A DNA stretch of 12,178 bases from a bacterium (lineage in GTDB: Bacteria > Planctomycetota > UBA11346), in assembly GCA_020049615.1 (NCBI GenBank), contig JAIFKN010000139.1, forward strand, positions 1-12,178, written 5' to 3'. The translations under genes were made by a program, and so were the position numbers. The notes beneath the pieces were generated by a model. The model saw only the letters and a program-made list of their open reading frames with translations. It searched no databases and was not told the DNA's origin. Every line of letters starts with the position of its first letter. Within the stretch, counting starts at the first letter, position 1. Below, one piece after another: positions 1 to 9,502 of the stretch.

Positions 1-542
1 GGCGCGTCGTCATCGGCGCCGACCGCGATGCACGACACCGGCACGCCGGCGGCGGCGAGGGCGTCGTCAGGCGGGCGGACGCCGCGTTCGGCGCCGTCGC
101 TGGCCAGGATGATCGCAGCCGGGGCGCGCTCGGCGAAGGCAGCCAGCGCATCGAAGCTGGTGCCACCGGCGGCGGCGGCCGGTTCGCCGGCGCGCAGCAA
201 CTCGGCGAGCGACCACCATTCGACGGCGAAGCGCGGCCCGGCCGCCGTCGCAGCGGCGCGCAGGCCGTCGCGGGCGGCAGCCAGCCGGGTGGCTGCCCCG
301 CCGTCGTCCAGGCCCATCGAAGCGGAGGCATCGAGCACCAGGGCCAGCCGGGCGGCATCGTGGGTGCCGGCGGCGGGGATGCGCACCGGGTTGAGCAGCA
401 CCAGGGTCAGTACGGCGACGGCGATTAGGCGCAGGATCAGCAGCAGCGGGGTGCGCCGGTACAGCGCGATGGCGCCACCGGCGAGGATCACGGCCAGCCC
501 GATGACCAGCCAGGCCGGCAGCAGCGGGACGGTGCTGATCAC
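1..542 (-). CDS. Membrane-anchored VWA-domain protein, 5' part only (BatB-like)
   Basis: This is the last visible gene of the MoxR-type operon. It begins at a GTG (542-540) that overlaps the upstream gene's TGA by 4 nt (GTGA), and it runs off the left edge after 180 codons. Two hydrophobic segments, about residues 7-27 and 33-51, are followed by a von Willebrand factor A fold. The metal-binding MIDAS site looks complete: DASAS at 71-75, Thr128 in GGTSFDAL, and Asp149 in ASDGAE. Known family: Bat-type and planctomycete VWA membrane proteins encoded beside MoxR, some of which continue into a glutamine-amidotransferase-like region. That C-terminal part is outside the window, so the subtype is open. 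Likely role (inference): a membrane subunit whose VWA domain faces the cytoplasm or periplasm and works with the MoxR ATPase. The GTG start rests on the overlap and the intact frame, because no strong separate ribosome site is seen. Confidence 0.82.
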   Translation of the reverse strand, partial: MISTVPLLPAWLVIGLAVILAGGAIALYRRTPLLLILRLIAVAVLTLVLLNPVRIPAAGTHDAARLALVLDASASMGLDDGGAATRLAAARDGLRAAATAAGPRFAVEWWSLAELLRAGEPAAAAGGTSFDALAAFAERAPAAIILASDGAERGVRPPDDALAAAGVPVSCIAVGADDDA

Positions 543-2464
543 GAGCGCCTCCGCGTCACCGCCCCGGCGAGCAGGAGTTCGCCGGCGAGGCAGGCGGCAG
601 CGAGGGCGAGCAGCCACGGCCACAGCGGCCGGCGTTCGGCCTCGGCCAGGGCCTGTTCGGCGCTGCGCGCCGGATCGCTCGGACCGCCGATGCGGCGCAG
701 GTCGCTTTCCGAGGCCGGCACCGCGACCGCGACGATGCGGCCGGCGTCGCCGCGCCACAGGCCGGGACGGTCGGGGCGCACCCGGCCCTCGCGGGCGTCG
801 AGCCGCGCTCCGGCCGGGTCGTTCAACCATGGCAGGGTCACGCTGGCCCCGGCCGGCAGGGCGGCGTCCTCGCTGCGCGGAGCCGCGCACAGCGCGGCGA
901 GGCGGCCGCACAGCAGCGGCCAGGCCTCGCTGCGCGCCAGGGTGGTGTCGACGCCGGCGGTCGAGGCGTTGAGCAGCAGCCAGCGGCCGGCGCCGAGGCG
1001 GCGTTCGCCGACCGCGACGCTGCCGTCGGCCCAGGTGGCCAGGGCTTCGGCTCCGCTCGCCGCTCCGCCCGGAGTCAGGCGTAGGCGCAGCGCGCTGACC
1101 TCGCCGAGCAGGGCCTCGCGGCCGGCGAAGGGCTCGAACAGCGGATGTTCGAGGCGGGCGCGGGCGAGGACCACCGGGCTGCGCCCGTCGCTGGCGAGGT
1201 CGGCGCGGGCTCCGGGCTCGGCCGGCGGGGCGGAACCGCCCGGTCGCAGCGTTGCGTCGGCTTCGCTGGCGAGCACCTGCAGCCAGGTCCCGCCACCGGC
1301 GAGGTGGGCGGCGAGGGCGCCTTCGGCATCGCGTCCGGCGAGTCCGGCAGTGGCGATGAGGACGGAACCCTGGCCGGCGCCTGCGGCCAGCGCAGCGCCA
1401 TCGGCGAGCTGCACGGTGAAGCCGGCGGCAGCCAGGCCGGCGCCGAGCGGGCGCAGCGCTCCGGCGGGATCTGAACGTGAGCCATCGCCGGCGACCAGCG
1501 CGGCCAGCGCCGGCACCACCTGCACGGCGGCCTCGCGGCGGTCGTCCTCGGCCAGGGCGTCGCCGGAGGGGATCTCGGCGACCGCCGACAGCCAGCCGGC
1601 GTCGGGCGGAGTCACGGTCAGCTCGACCACCGCGGAACCGCCTGCCGGCACCGCCAGGTCGACGGCGCGGGAAGCGGTGCCGCAAGCCAGACGGACCGGG
1701 AGGACCGCGTCGGTCGCGGTGTAATTGGCGATGCGGGCGCGCAGCAGCAGCGGCCGGCCGGCCACCGCCAGGCCGGGTTCGGCGCTGATCGCGACCACAC
1801 CATGGTTGGCGCCGCCGCCGCCGGCATCGACCAGCTGCAGGCGCACGCCGTCGGGCAGACGGCCGGTGTCGACGCCGGCCAGCGCCGAGCGCGAACCGTC
1901 GCTGACCACGAAGATGTCGCCGGGACCGCCGAGCGCGCGGACCGCCTGGGCGACCGCCCCGGCGAGATCGCCGTCGCCATGGCCCGGCTGGGCTTCCGCG
2001 AGCAGGGCCTTGGCGGCGCCGGCTCCAGGTTCAGGCGCGGGCGACGAGCGCACGATGGTGCTGCCGGCGACCAGGGCGACAAGCGGACGCGGCGCCAGCG
2101 CGTCGGCCAGGCGGGCGGCGGCGGCCCGCCCGCGCGAGAAGGCGGTGGCGCCGTTGTCGACCTGGCGCATCGAGCACGAGGCGTCGAGCACGATAGCCGC
2201 CGGGCGGGCGCCCGAGCCGAGGCCGGAGAGCAGCGGGCCGGCGGCGGCCAGGCCGGCGAGGGCCAGGGCGAGGGCGCGCAGCAGGAGGATGCTGCGTTCG
2301 CGCAGGCGGTTGATGCGCGCCAACCCGCCGGTGGCGCGGGCGAGCAGCCCGGCGGCGGGGAAGGCCAGTGGCCGGGCGCGTTGGCGGGTCAGCCAGTGGA
2401 TGACCAGCGGCGCGGTAGCGAGCGCGGCGAGGGCGGCAGCGGCGGGCAGCAGCAGGGCGATCAT
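539..2464 (-). CDS. BatA-like membrane protein with VWA domain
   Basis: This 641-residue protein is a membrane partner in the MoxR/VWA system. The N-terminus (about 1-78) has the BatA-type double-helix anchor, with helices at about 3-20 and 58-78. A VWA domain starts with DASCS at 94-98 and has the later Asp in VVSDGS (about 189). The usual MIDAS threonine seems to be missing, since the expected GTD position reads GDGDL at 163-167. A CARDB-like beta domain (about 222-315) and a Rossmann-like, amidotransferase-like segment (about 320-400) follow. One last helix (about 613-635) ends in RRRS. The ATG at 2464 overlaps the DUF58 stop by 4 nt (ATGA), which fixes the start; an open frame extends much further upstream but is antisense-type shadow coding. 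The product is membrane-bound with a large, probably periplasmic, middle part. The family call is firm; the exact function is not known. Confidence 0.85.
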   Translation of the reverse strand: MIALLLPAAAALAALATAPLVIHWLTRQRARPLAFPAAGLLARATGGLARINRLRERSILLLRALALALAGLAAAGPLLSGLGSGARPAAIVLDASCSMRQVDNGATAFSRGRAAAARLADALAPRPLVALVAGSTIVRSSPAPEPGAGAAKALLAEAQPGHGDGDLAGAVAQAVRALGGPGDIFVVSDGSRSALAGVDTGRLPDGVRLQLVDAGGGGANHGVVAISAEPGLAVAGRPLLLRARIANYTATDAVLPVRLACGTASRAVDLAVPAGGSAVVELTVTPPDAGWLSAVAEIPSGDALAEDDRREAAVQVVPALAALVAGDGSRSDPAGALRPLGAGLAAAGFTVQLADGAALAAGAGQGSVLIATAGLAGRDAEGALAAHLAGGGTWLQVLASEADATLRPGGSAPPAEPGARADLASDGRSPVVLARARLEHPLFEPFAGREALLGEVSALRLRLTPGGAASGAEALATWADGSVAVGERRLGAGRWLLLNASTAGVDTTLARSEAWPLLCGRLAALCAAPRSEDAALPAGASVTLPWLNDPAGARLDAREGRVRPDRPGLWRGDAGRIVAVAVPASESDLRRIGGPSDPARSAEQALAEAERRPLWPWLLALAAACLAGELLLAGAVTRRRS

Positions 2465-3347
2465 CGGCGGGCCCTGCGCGCGGCCAGCCAGCGCCCGATC
2501 AGGGCAGCAGCCGGCTCGTCGGTGATGGCCAGGCGGTGGTCGGTGTGCGAGGCGGCGCAGGCCCGCGCGCAGGCCTCGACATGGGCGGCGATGGCGGCGT
2601 CGTAGGCGCGCTTGGCGGCGCCGGCTTCGCAGGCGAAGGGGACGGTGCGGCCTTCCGGATCGCTGACCGCGCAGGTGCCCCAGGCCGCCGGCAGGTCGAG
2701 CTCGGAACGGGTCAGGACCTGCAGGATGGCGCACTCGTGGCCGCGTGCGTGCGCCGCACCGAGGGCGCGGGCGAGGGCGGCGGGCTCGGCGTCGAGCAGG
2801 TCGCTGGCGGCGATGACGAGATGGCGGCGCGACAGCCGCGCAGCGCAGGAGCCGATCACCTGCACCGGATCGCCGGTGCCGGCCGCCGCAGCGGCGAGGC
2901 GGCGGCACAGCTCCTGCGACGCGGCCTCGCCGCACAGCGGATCGGTGATCGCGCTCACCGCGTCGGCGCTGGCGGCGACCCGCACCTCGTCGCCCTGGGC
3001 CAGCGCGAGCAGGCCGAGGGCGGCGAGGCAGACGGTGGCGTGTTGCAGCTTGTCGGGTTCGCCCCAGGCCATCGACGCCGAGGTGTCGAGCGCCAGGACC
3101 AGCGGCAGCGAGCGCTCTTCGCGGTAGCGCCGGGTCAGCAGCTGGTCGCGGCGGGCGAGGATGCGCCAATCGAGGTGGCGCAGGTCGTCGCCGGGCTGGT
3201 AGGCGCGGTGGTCGCTGAATTCGACCGCCGAGCCGTGGAACGGCGAACGATGCCGTCCGCCGCGCCGGCCCTCGAGGGCGCGGCGCGCGGCCAGCTCCAG
3301 CACCGCGGCAGGCAGCCGCGGAACATCCTGCGCCCGGAGCAGCGTCA

Positions 3348-3348
<1 letters not shown>
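2461..3348 (-). CDS. DUF58 family protein
   Basis: This 295-residue soluble protein is of the short DUF58 type, which resembles a VWA domain and is nearly always encoded next to MoxR. The family signature [14 protein letters not shown] lies at 48-61 and is followed by the conserved RRYREER at 73-79. A MIDAS-like DTSAS sits at 88-92, with GTGDP and ASDLLD further on as candidate remaining metal ligands. No signal peptide or membrane helix is seen, so it should be cytoplasmic. The ATG at 3348 shares its A with the MoxR stop (TGATG), and the 3' end overlaps the BatA-like start by 4 nt, so translation is probably coupled on both sides. In characterised clusters, DUF58 proteins are thought to act with MoxR as adaptor or substrate-recruiting partners. 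The biochemical role here is inferred. Confidence 0.9.
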
Positions 3349-4322
<974 letters not shown>

Positions 4323-4335
4323 GGTGGTTCCAGGT

Positions 4336-6897
4336 TCAGAAGAGGGCTTTGGCGTCGGCCGGCGCCGCCGCCGGCAGGACGTCGGGCAGCTTGGCCACGG
4401 TCAGGGCGGCACGGGCCTTCTCGGCGAAGGCTTCGGCAACCGGACGCTGCGCTGCGTCGCGCGCCGTGGCCTCGGCCCACAGGTCGACCTTCACCTCGCC
4501 GAGCTCGTGCGCGCCGACCCGATAGGTCAGATAGCGCACCGCGGTGGCGGTGAGGTCGCAGACGCGCAGGCCGGTGGGATTGGGCCGCGGCTTGGCCTCC
4601 TCGGGCTGCTTGGCGCGGGGCGAGCCGTCCTCGCGCAGCTGCACGTTCAGGGAGAGGCCGTGGATGCGGATGTGGCCCCAGTCCTGGTTGAACTGCATCT
4701 GGAGGGCATCGTCGGGCACGACCCGGCGGTCGGCGAGCATGGTGCAGACCACCGCGAGCGGGATGGCGAGGGCGGGATCGGTCCGTTCTTCGTCGTTGTG
4801 GCGGATGATGCGCCCCTGTCCCTGACGCTGCAGCATCTGGGTGTACTGCTGGACCGGCATCCACTCCTGGTCGAAGCCGAATCCGCCCTGTTCGCTGGCC
4901 GCGCCGAGCACCGTCCAGGTGCGCCGGTCATCGAGCGGACCCGCGACGAGGGCCAGGGCCCGCTGCAGCCGGGCTGGGGACGGCTTGCTCATCGCCTGCC
5001 TGAGCGCGGCGCCCAGCCGGCCCGCGCTGAGGTCGTCCTTGCCACCGGCGGCCACCAGCTCATCGAGCAGCTTGTCCAGTTCGGCTGGACGATTCTGCTG
5101 ATCGTTCCAGATGGCCAGCAGGGGACGCAACGGGCCGCTGACCGGCCAGGCGGTGACCTTGGCGGTGATGGCGGCATGGTCACCGGCCAGGGCCAGCAGG
5201 CTGGCGACGGCGTTGGCATTGACCGTCTTGTCCGGAACCGGCGGCAGGGTGGCGGCGAGGCGATCGAGCAGCGGGCCGCGCTGGTCCTGCTTGCGCTTGG
5301 AGATGATGGTGACGGCGGCGTGCAGCGGCAGGTGCTCGAGGCCGGCGACCAGGGCTTCCGCCAGGGGTTTGCCGCCCTGGGCCTTCCACCAGGCGCGGAT
5401 CGCCTCGGCGCAGGCCTTGCGCTCCTCGTCATTCCAGGGCTTGGTCGCGTCACGGCCGGCGACCGTGCGGGGATCGACGCGCATCACCGTGAAGAGGGCG
5501 CGCAGGGCGTTGTCGCCGAGGGTGTGCGGGGTCGTGCCTTCGATCCAGCGGCTCGGCCGTGGATCGGTGAGCAGGTCGAGCAGGCCAGGCAGGTCCGCCT
5601 CGCTGGGCCGCCAGGCTTTCCGCCGCTCCATCTCCTTGCGGAAATAGGCCTGCTGCTCGGCCGGCAGCTGGGCGATCATCGCTTCGTCCGGCAAATGCCG
5701 CTGCTGCTCATCCTCGTCATCCTGGCTCATGTACATGTGCTGCTGGCTCGGCTGCCAGGATTGCAGGCGGGTCGCCAGATCGGCGCCGGCCGGGGCCTTC
5801 TCGGGCAGCGCCTTGCACGCTTCAAGCAAGGCGAGGGCGCTGGAGGCGGCGGCCCGCTCGGCTTCCGGGGTGAAGGCGAGGGCTTGCTTGGCGACATGCT
5901 CGGCGGTGAAGCCGAAGGCTGTGCGGCTGGCCGGGTTGCGCACCATGCTGCCGAACCAGCCGGCGATCTGCTGGTTCAGCATCGGGGTCGGATCGACGAT
6001 GCCCAACGTCCCTTTGCGCTTTTCCATCCAGGCCTTCGGGTCGTTGATCGGCTCCTCATCCGCATCTCCCCCCAGCCAGGCACGGGCGTCGAACATGCCC
6101 GACTCGTAGTCGAGGATGAGCGGTTGGGCGGTCGGCGCGCTCTTCCGCGAGCGGTTCTGCATCTGCTGCATCTGCCCGCTGAGGAGGATGGCTTCTCCGA
6201 CGCCCGGCACGCCGGCGCGGTACAGCATGGCGATGCCCAAGCCGTAGCCCCACATGCCGCCACCGAGCCCTTGCAGCGCCCGGCTGGCCTTGGCTGCCGC
6301 TTCGATGCGCGGCTTGGACGACGCGTCGAATAGGCCGATCCAGGCGGCCTCATGCTCGTCCATGCCAGGATGGCGGTTCTGCTTCGCGGCCTGCGCGAGG
6401 TGCTCCGGCACCTGCGCCGGAGCCAGGCGCTTGGCATCGGCGTTCGGCGTGATGGTGAGCTTCGGCGAGGGCGTGACCGGGGTGCTGCATTGCATCAGCC
6501 AGCGGCCATCAGCGAGCAGCAGGTGGGTGCCGCGCCAAGTCGTGGTCTTCTTGCCGTCGGCGACGCGAACCCGGCCACCACCCATGCCGAACATGGCGGC
6601 CTCGTCCTCGTCATCCACTTCGGCAGGGTCTGTGGCCGCGGTTGCGTCCTTTGCCTTCTGTTCCGGCACCGGTTCGCTGATCTCGACGTTGCCGATGACC
6701 AGGGTCGCGCCGCGCGCATCGGGGGCGCCCGCCGCGATCAGCGCCTCGATCACCCGGTCGATCGCCGCGCGCTCGACATCGGTCAGGGCCGATGCGACGG
6801 CCGCGGTCGTGGTGGGCGGAGGGGTTTGCGCCTCGGCTGCGATCGATGGGGGGCAGGCGAGGGCGACGAGGCAGGGGACGAGCAGCAGGGGGCGCAT
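4336..6897 (-). CDS. Large secreted protein of unknown function upstream of MoxR
   Basis: This 853-residue protein matches no family I recognise. The N-terminus has a short hydrophobic core (about 3-15) ending in PPSIAAEA, a type I signal-peptide profile with likely cleavage near residue 21-23. ALAC at 12-15 does not fit a standard lipobox. An acidic low-complexity stretch (about 85-101) is followed by a Gly- and Met-rich AMFGMGGGRV, a Gly-rich segment (210-222), and a second acidic, Gln-rich linker (391-400). From about 435 to 665 the sequence looks all-helical. It includes GDNALRAL (461-468) and a downstream W...ER...IRAWW pattern (488-504), reminiscent of helical-repeat segments in planctomycete secreted proteins. 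The ATG at 6897 has GGAG 7 nt upstream; the longer open frame beyond it lies over the prepilin peptidase and is not real coding. Its 3' end is 13 bases from moxR, so it is probably co-transcribed and may be a partner or client of that system (inference). Confidence 0.85.
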   Translation of the reverse strand: MRPLLLVPCLVALACPPSIAAEAQTPPPTTTAAVASALTDVERAAIDRVIEALIAAGAPDARGATLVIGNVEISEPVPEQKAKDATAATDPAEVDDEDEAAMFGMGGGRVRVADGKKTTTWRGTHLLLADGRWLMQCSTPVTPSPKLTITPNADAKRLAPAQVPEHLAQAAKQNRHPGMDEHEAAWIGLFDASSKPRIEAAAKASRALQGLGGGMWGYGLGIAMLYRAGVPGVGEAILLSGQMQQMQNRSRKSAPTAQPLILDYESGMFDARAWLGGDADEEPINDPKAWMEKRKGTLGIVDPTPMLNQQIAGWFGSMVRNPASRTAFGFTAEHVAKQALAFTPEAERAAASSALALLEACKALPEKAPAGADLATRLQSWQPSQQHMYMSQDDEDEQQRHLPDEAMIAQLPAEQQAYFRKEMERRKAWRPSEADLPGLLDLLTDPRPSRWIEGTTPHTLGDNALRALFTVMRVDPRTVAGRDATKPWNDEERKACAEAIRAWWKAQGGKPLAEALVAGLEHLPLHAAVTIISKRKQDQRGPLLDRLAATLPPVPDKTVNANAVASLLALAGDHAAITAKVTAWPVSGPLRPLLAIWNDQQNRPAELDKLLDELVAAGGKDDLSAGRLGAALRQAMSKPSPARLQRALALVAGPLDDRRTWTVLGAASEQGGFGFDQEWMPVQQYTQMLQRQGQGRIIRHNDEERTDPALAIPLAVVCTMLADRRVVPDDALQMQFNQDWGHIRIHGLSLNVQLREDGSPRAKQPEEAKPRPNPTGLRVCDLTATAVRYLTYRVGAHELGEVKVDLWAEATARDAAQRPVAEAFAEKARAALTVAKLPDVLPAAAPADAKALF

Positions 6898-7019
6898 GGA
6901 CTGGCTCCGGGATGGAACGCGGCCGGGGGCGCCGGGTTCAGGAACCCCACTGTGTGCGGGCCGGTGACCCAGGGCAACCCCGAGTGGTGTCCGGAAAACG
7001 GGACAGTCCCTCTCGCCTC
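6898..7019. repeat. Intergenic region with REP-like inverted repeats
   Basis: This 122-bp gap lies between the prepilin peptidase stop and the secreted-protein start. Near the prepilin peptidase end is a compact set of short inverted arms. TGTCC (6988-6992) pairs with GGACA (7001-7005) around an 8-nt loop. The same GGGAC arm also forms the 11-bp palindrome GGGACAGTCCC at 7000-7010. The two hairpins cannot form together. A second small palindrome, GGGTTC-AG-GAACCC, lies at 6934-6947, about 37 bp upstream of the secreted-protein start. No T-run follows any of these, so a standard intrinsic terminator is not supported. Alternating GGGAC/GTCCC arms resemble REP or RAYT-associated sequences in other bacteria, but copy number in the genome cannot be seen here. 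No clear promoter hexamers were found, though a promoter for the operon could lie here. Confidence 0.45.
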
Positions 7020-8267
7020 TCAGCCCATCAGGCGGCCCAGAACCAGGGGGGCCAGCCAGGGACCCAGGGCGACGGCCAGCACGGCGCCGATGGCCAGCGA
7101 AGGGCCGAACGGCATCTCGCGGCCGCCGCCCATCAGCCGCGCCGGGATGCCGACCAGGGTGCCGACGATGGTCGCCAGCATGAAGGCGACGACGGTGCCG
7201 ACCGGGCCGAGGAACGCGCCGAGTCCGCAGAACAGCTTCACATCGCCATAGCCCATGGCGTTGCGCTTGAACGCCATGGTGCCGACCAGGCCGACCGTCC
7301 ACGGCAGCCACCAGCCGAGCAGCGAGCCGAGGGTCGCCTGGGTCAGGGCGTAGGCGAGCGGGAGGGCGCTGCCGTAGTCGCTGGCCAATGCGCCGGGCTC
7401 GCGGGTGGCGATGAAGATGATGGCGGGAGCCGTCCACAGCGCGGTGCAGCCGATGAACCACCAAGCCCCCTTGGCCATGGCCAAGTGGTCGCGTTCCTCC
7501 CAGGTCTCCTTCAGCCGGCCATAGACGCGACGGGCGAGCGGCAGGGACAGGGCGATCAGGCCGAGGGCCCCGGCCGTGACCAGACCGAGGGTCCAGGCTG
7601 CCTTGCTCGGCGTGCCGACCCAGCCGTTCATCACGTCCCAGCTGCGGAACCAGTACTGGGGATCGGCGTTGAAGCTGACATTCAGGCCGAACATGGTCTG
7701 CAGGCCCAGGCAGACGGCGCCTTCGACGATCGGTGACCAGGGCCAGAACAGGTTCGTCCCGACCAGCACCGCCAGCGGGATGGCCACCGCCTGCAGCCCC
7801 TTGGTCAGCTCGTCGGGGATCATCAGGTGGGCCCAGTCGATCAGCACCTCGGCGATGAGCAGCCAGATCAGCAGCAGCAGGACGGCGACGGCTGCCAGCT
7901 GGGGCAGCCAGAAGGCGAAGCCGGGATCGGCGGCGGACGAGGCGGCGGCGTAGATCCAGGCGCTGTGCAGGGTGGGCAGCTTGATCGCCGCCCACACCAC
8001 CAGCGTGCTGATCACCGCCACGGCGAGTTCCATGTACAGGCACGATACGGGAATCGGCGTGCCGCAGTGCCGGCAGCGGCCGCGCAGCAGGAGCCAGCCG
8101 AGGATCGGGAGGTTGTCGTGGGCAGCGAGTCGCGTGCCGCAGGCGCCGCAGCGGCTCGGTGGCAGCACGATCGACAGGCTGCGCGGCATCCGGTAGATCA
8201 CCACGCCGAGGAACGAGCCGGCGCAGGCGCCGAAGACGAAGGCTGCGACCAGGGCAGCGATCAGCAT
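7020..8267 (-). CDS. pilD: Prepilin peptidase (type IV leader peptidase, A24 family), enlarged
   Basis: This inner-membrane aspartic protease removes the leader from type IV prepilins or type II secretion pseudopilins and usually also N-methylates the new N-terminus. The N-terminal domain has GSFLGVVIYRMPR (17-29) and two zinc-type CxxC pairs (C40/C43 and C65/C68). The catalytic aspartates are in IDWAHLMIPD (Asp144) and GYGDVKL (Asp342), and the usual MPFGPSLAIGA tail lies at 385-395. It is 415 residues long, against about 250-290 for typical homologues. The two aspartates are 198 residues apart, compared with 64 in TcpJ. The extra segment (about 175-330) is partly hydrophobic and holds a charged stretch near 246-262. 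The ATG at 8267 lies 16 nt after the pyrE stop, so it is probably co-transcribed with pyrE. No pilin or secretion gene lies in the window. The methylase activity is inferred from the intact N-terminal domain. Confidence 0.92.
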   Translation of the reverse strand: MLIAALVAAFVFGACAGSFLGVVIYRMPRSLSIVLPPSRCGACGTRLAAHDNLPILGWLLLRGRCRHCGTPIPVSCLYMELAVAVISTLVVWAAIKLPTLHSAWIYAAASSAADPGFAFWLPQLAAVAVLLLLIWLLIAEVLIDWAHLMIPDELTKGLQAVAIPLAVLVGTNLFWPWSPIVEGAVCLGLQTMFGLNVSFNADPQYWFRSWDVMNGWVGTPSKAAWTLGLVTAGALGLIALSLPLARRVYGRLKETWEERDHLAMAKGAWWFIGCTALWTAPAIIFIATREPGALASDYGSALPLAYALTQATLGSLLGWWLPWTVGLVGTMAFKRNAMGYGDVKLFCGLGAFLGPVGTVVAFMLATIVGTLVGIPARLMGGGREMPFGPSLAIGAVLAVALGPWLAPLVLGRLMG

Positions 8268-8283
8268 GCCGCCCGTCCGCCGG

Positions 8284-8949
8284 TCATCCCGCGCTCGCCA
8301 GGTGCGCGGTGATGCGCGCCAGGTCGCCGACGTTCAGGTAGCGCTTGCCGGCGACATCGTTCGTCGCCAGCCAGGCGGCCGCCTCGCTGATGGTCAGGAT
8401 CGGCGCGACCTCGATCGCCAGTTCGGTGCGGATCTCCTCGATCGCCGTCTTCTGGCCCTTGCCGCGCTCCTGACGGTCGACTGCGACCACCGCGCCGAGC
8501 ACCTCGACGCCGGTCGGCCTGAGTTTGGCCAGGCTCTCGCGCAGGGCGGTGCCGGCGGTCAGCACGTCATCGACGATGACGACCTTCAGCCCGCGGGTCA
8601 GCGGGTGGCCGACGAAGCTGCCACCGTCGCCGTGGTCCTTGGCCTCCTTCCGGTCATAGGTCCAGCCGACCGGGCGGCCGACCAGTCCTTCGTAGGCCGC
8701 GGCGGTGGCCAGGCCGAGGGGGATGCCCTTGTACGCTGGCCCGAACACCACCTGCACACCATCGCCGAAGCGGGCCTGCACCGTGGCTGCATAGGCCTCG
8801 CCCAGCATCGCCAGGTCGCCGCCCATGTGGAAGCAGCCGGTGTTGATGAAGTAGGGGCTCTTGCGGCCGCTTTTGAGCGTGAAGTCGCCGAACTTGAGCG
8901 CCTGGCGGGTGACCAGGAGCTCGAGGAAGGCCTCCTGCGCGGGGGTCAC
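8284..8949 (-). CDS. pyrE: Orotate phosphoribosyltransferase
   Basis: The enzyme joins orotate to PRPP to give orotidine 5'-phosphate, the fifth step of de novo pyrimidine synthesis, in the cytoplasm. The 221-residue length is normal. [15 protein letters not shown] (20-34) is the typical N-terminal family motif. The flexible catalytic loop is [13 protein letters not shown] (98-110), with Lys101, Lys104 and His106. The PRPP-binding motif [13 protein letters not shown] is at 123-135. The start is GTG at 8949-8947, overlapping the cyclophilin stop by 4 nt (GTGA). This start gives the expected N-terminus, so no upstream start is needed. Coupling to a cyclophilin gene is not a standard pyrimidine operon arrangement. 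No other pyr gene and no attenuator is visible. Confidence 0.96.
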   Translation of the reverse strand: MTPAQEAFLELLVTRQALKFGDFTLKSGRKSPYFINTGCFHMGGDLAMLGEAYAATVQARFGDGVQVVFGPAYKGIPLGLATAAAYEGLVGRPVGWTYDRKEAKDHGDGGSFVGHPLTRGLKVVIVDDVLTAGTALRESLAKLRPTGVEVLGAVVAVDRQERGKGQKTAIEEIRTELAIEVAPILTISEAAAWLATNDVAGKRYLNVGDLARITAHLASAG

Positions 8950-9404
8950 TTCGCGTCGTCCACGATCTCGACACTGAAGCGGTCGCCCTGCTTGACCGCC
9001 AGCACGACCTTCAGGTCGCTATCGTCGACGATGCGGCCGAAGACGGTGTGCTTGCCGTCGAGGTGCGGGGTCGCCTGGTGGGTGACGAAGAACTGGCTGC
9101 CGCCGGTATCCTTGCCGGCGTGGGCCATGCTCAGGGTGCCCGGAGTGTGCTTCTGAGGATTGCCCGCGGTCTCGCACTTGATGTTCCAGCCCGGGCCGCC
9201 GGTGCCGGGCACGCCCTTGGCGCCCTCCTTGGTGTTGGGGCAGCCGCCCTGGATGACGAAGCCGGCGATGACGCGATGGAAGGCCAGGCCGTCGTAGAAC
9301 TTGCTCTTCGCCAGCTTGACGAAGTTCTCGACCGTCTTGGGGGCGACCGTGGGGAAGAGGTCGAGGCGGATGTCGCCGCGGGGGGTGTGCATGATGGCGC
9401 GCAT
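8946..9404 (-). CDS. ppiB: Cyclophilin-type peptidyl-prolyl cis-trans isomerase
   Basis: This 152-residue, single-domain cyclophilin speeds proline isomerisation during protein folding. No signal peptide is seen at the chosen start, so it should be cytoplasmic. Active-site elements are [13 protein letters not shown] (42-54) with catalytic Arg44, Phe49 and Gln52, then GGSQFF (101-106) and [10 protein letters not shown] (114-123). His114 replaces the tryptophan of human cyclophilin A, as in many bacterial forms with weak cyclosporin binding. The ATG at 9404 is preceded by GGAG with 6-nt spacing. A longer in-frame start adds 34 low-complexity residues over a strong hairpin and is rejected. Its stop overlaps the pyrE GTG. 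The symbol ppiB is used for the cytoplasmic class and is not proof of orthology. Confidence 0.94.
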   Translation of the reverse strand: MRAIMHTPRGDIRLDLFPTVAPKTVENFVKLAKSKFYDGLAFHRVIAGFVIQGGCPNTKEGAKGVPGTGGPGWNIKCETAGNPQKHTPGTLSMAHAGKDTGGSQFFVTHQATPHLDGKHTVFGRIVDDSDLKVVLAVKQGDRFSVEIVDDAK

Positions 9405-9502
9405 GGGGGCTCCGGTGGAGCGCGCATCCTCCGGCCTCGGCCGGCTTGGCAATCGGATCGTGGTCCGGGATGGCGGCGGCGTGCCGCCATCCCGGACGGG
9501 GC
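9405..9502. other. Intergenic region, sigma factor to cyclophilin
   Basis: This 98-bp stretch holds the 15-bp hairpin listed separately and, closer to the cyclophilin, a 14-base palindrome of CCGGCC-TC-GGCCGG at 9431-9444. On the minus strand a GGAGG followed by ATG (9427-9425) looks like a good start, but it is out of frame with the cyclophilin and leads into shadow coding. I see no convincing -35/-10 pair. Confidence 0.5.
9463..9497 (-). terminator. Strong perfect hairpin after the sigma factor gene
   Basis: GTCCGGGATGGCGGC (9463-9477) and its exact reverse complement (9483-9497) form a 15-bp GC-rich stem with a 5-nt loop, GGCGT. It begins 5 bases after the sigma factor stop codon on the minus strand. 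No T-tract follows the stem in either direction, so it is not a textbook intrinsic terminator. It may still stop transcription or protect the 3' end of the upstream mRNA. Confidence 0.55.

Noticed and set aside
2465..3169. N-terminal extension of the BatA-like protein across DUF58
   Set aside because: The BatA-type anchor begins at 2464, and the extension overlaps DUF58 motifs in another frame.
6934..6947. GGGTTC-AG-GAACCC palindrome as a terminator
   Set aside because: The stem is short and no T-tract follows; it is noted only as a small palindrome in the gap.
6898..8043. N-terminal extension of the secreted protein across the prepilin peptidase
   Set aside because: It is Arg/Pro/Gly-rich shadow coding over a well-supported gene in another frame. 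A signal peptide and a ribosome site begin at 6897.
9425..9427. ATG with a strong GGAGG ahead of the cyclophilin
   Set aside because: It is 23 bases upstream and out of frame with the cyclophilin; its reading frame shows only shadow composition.
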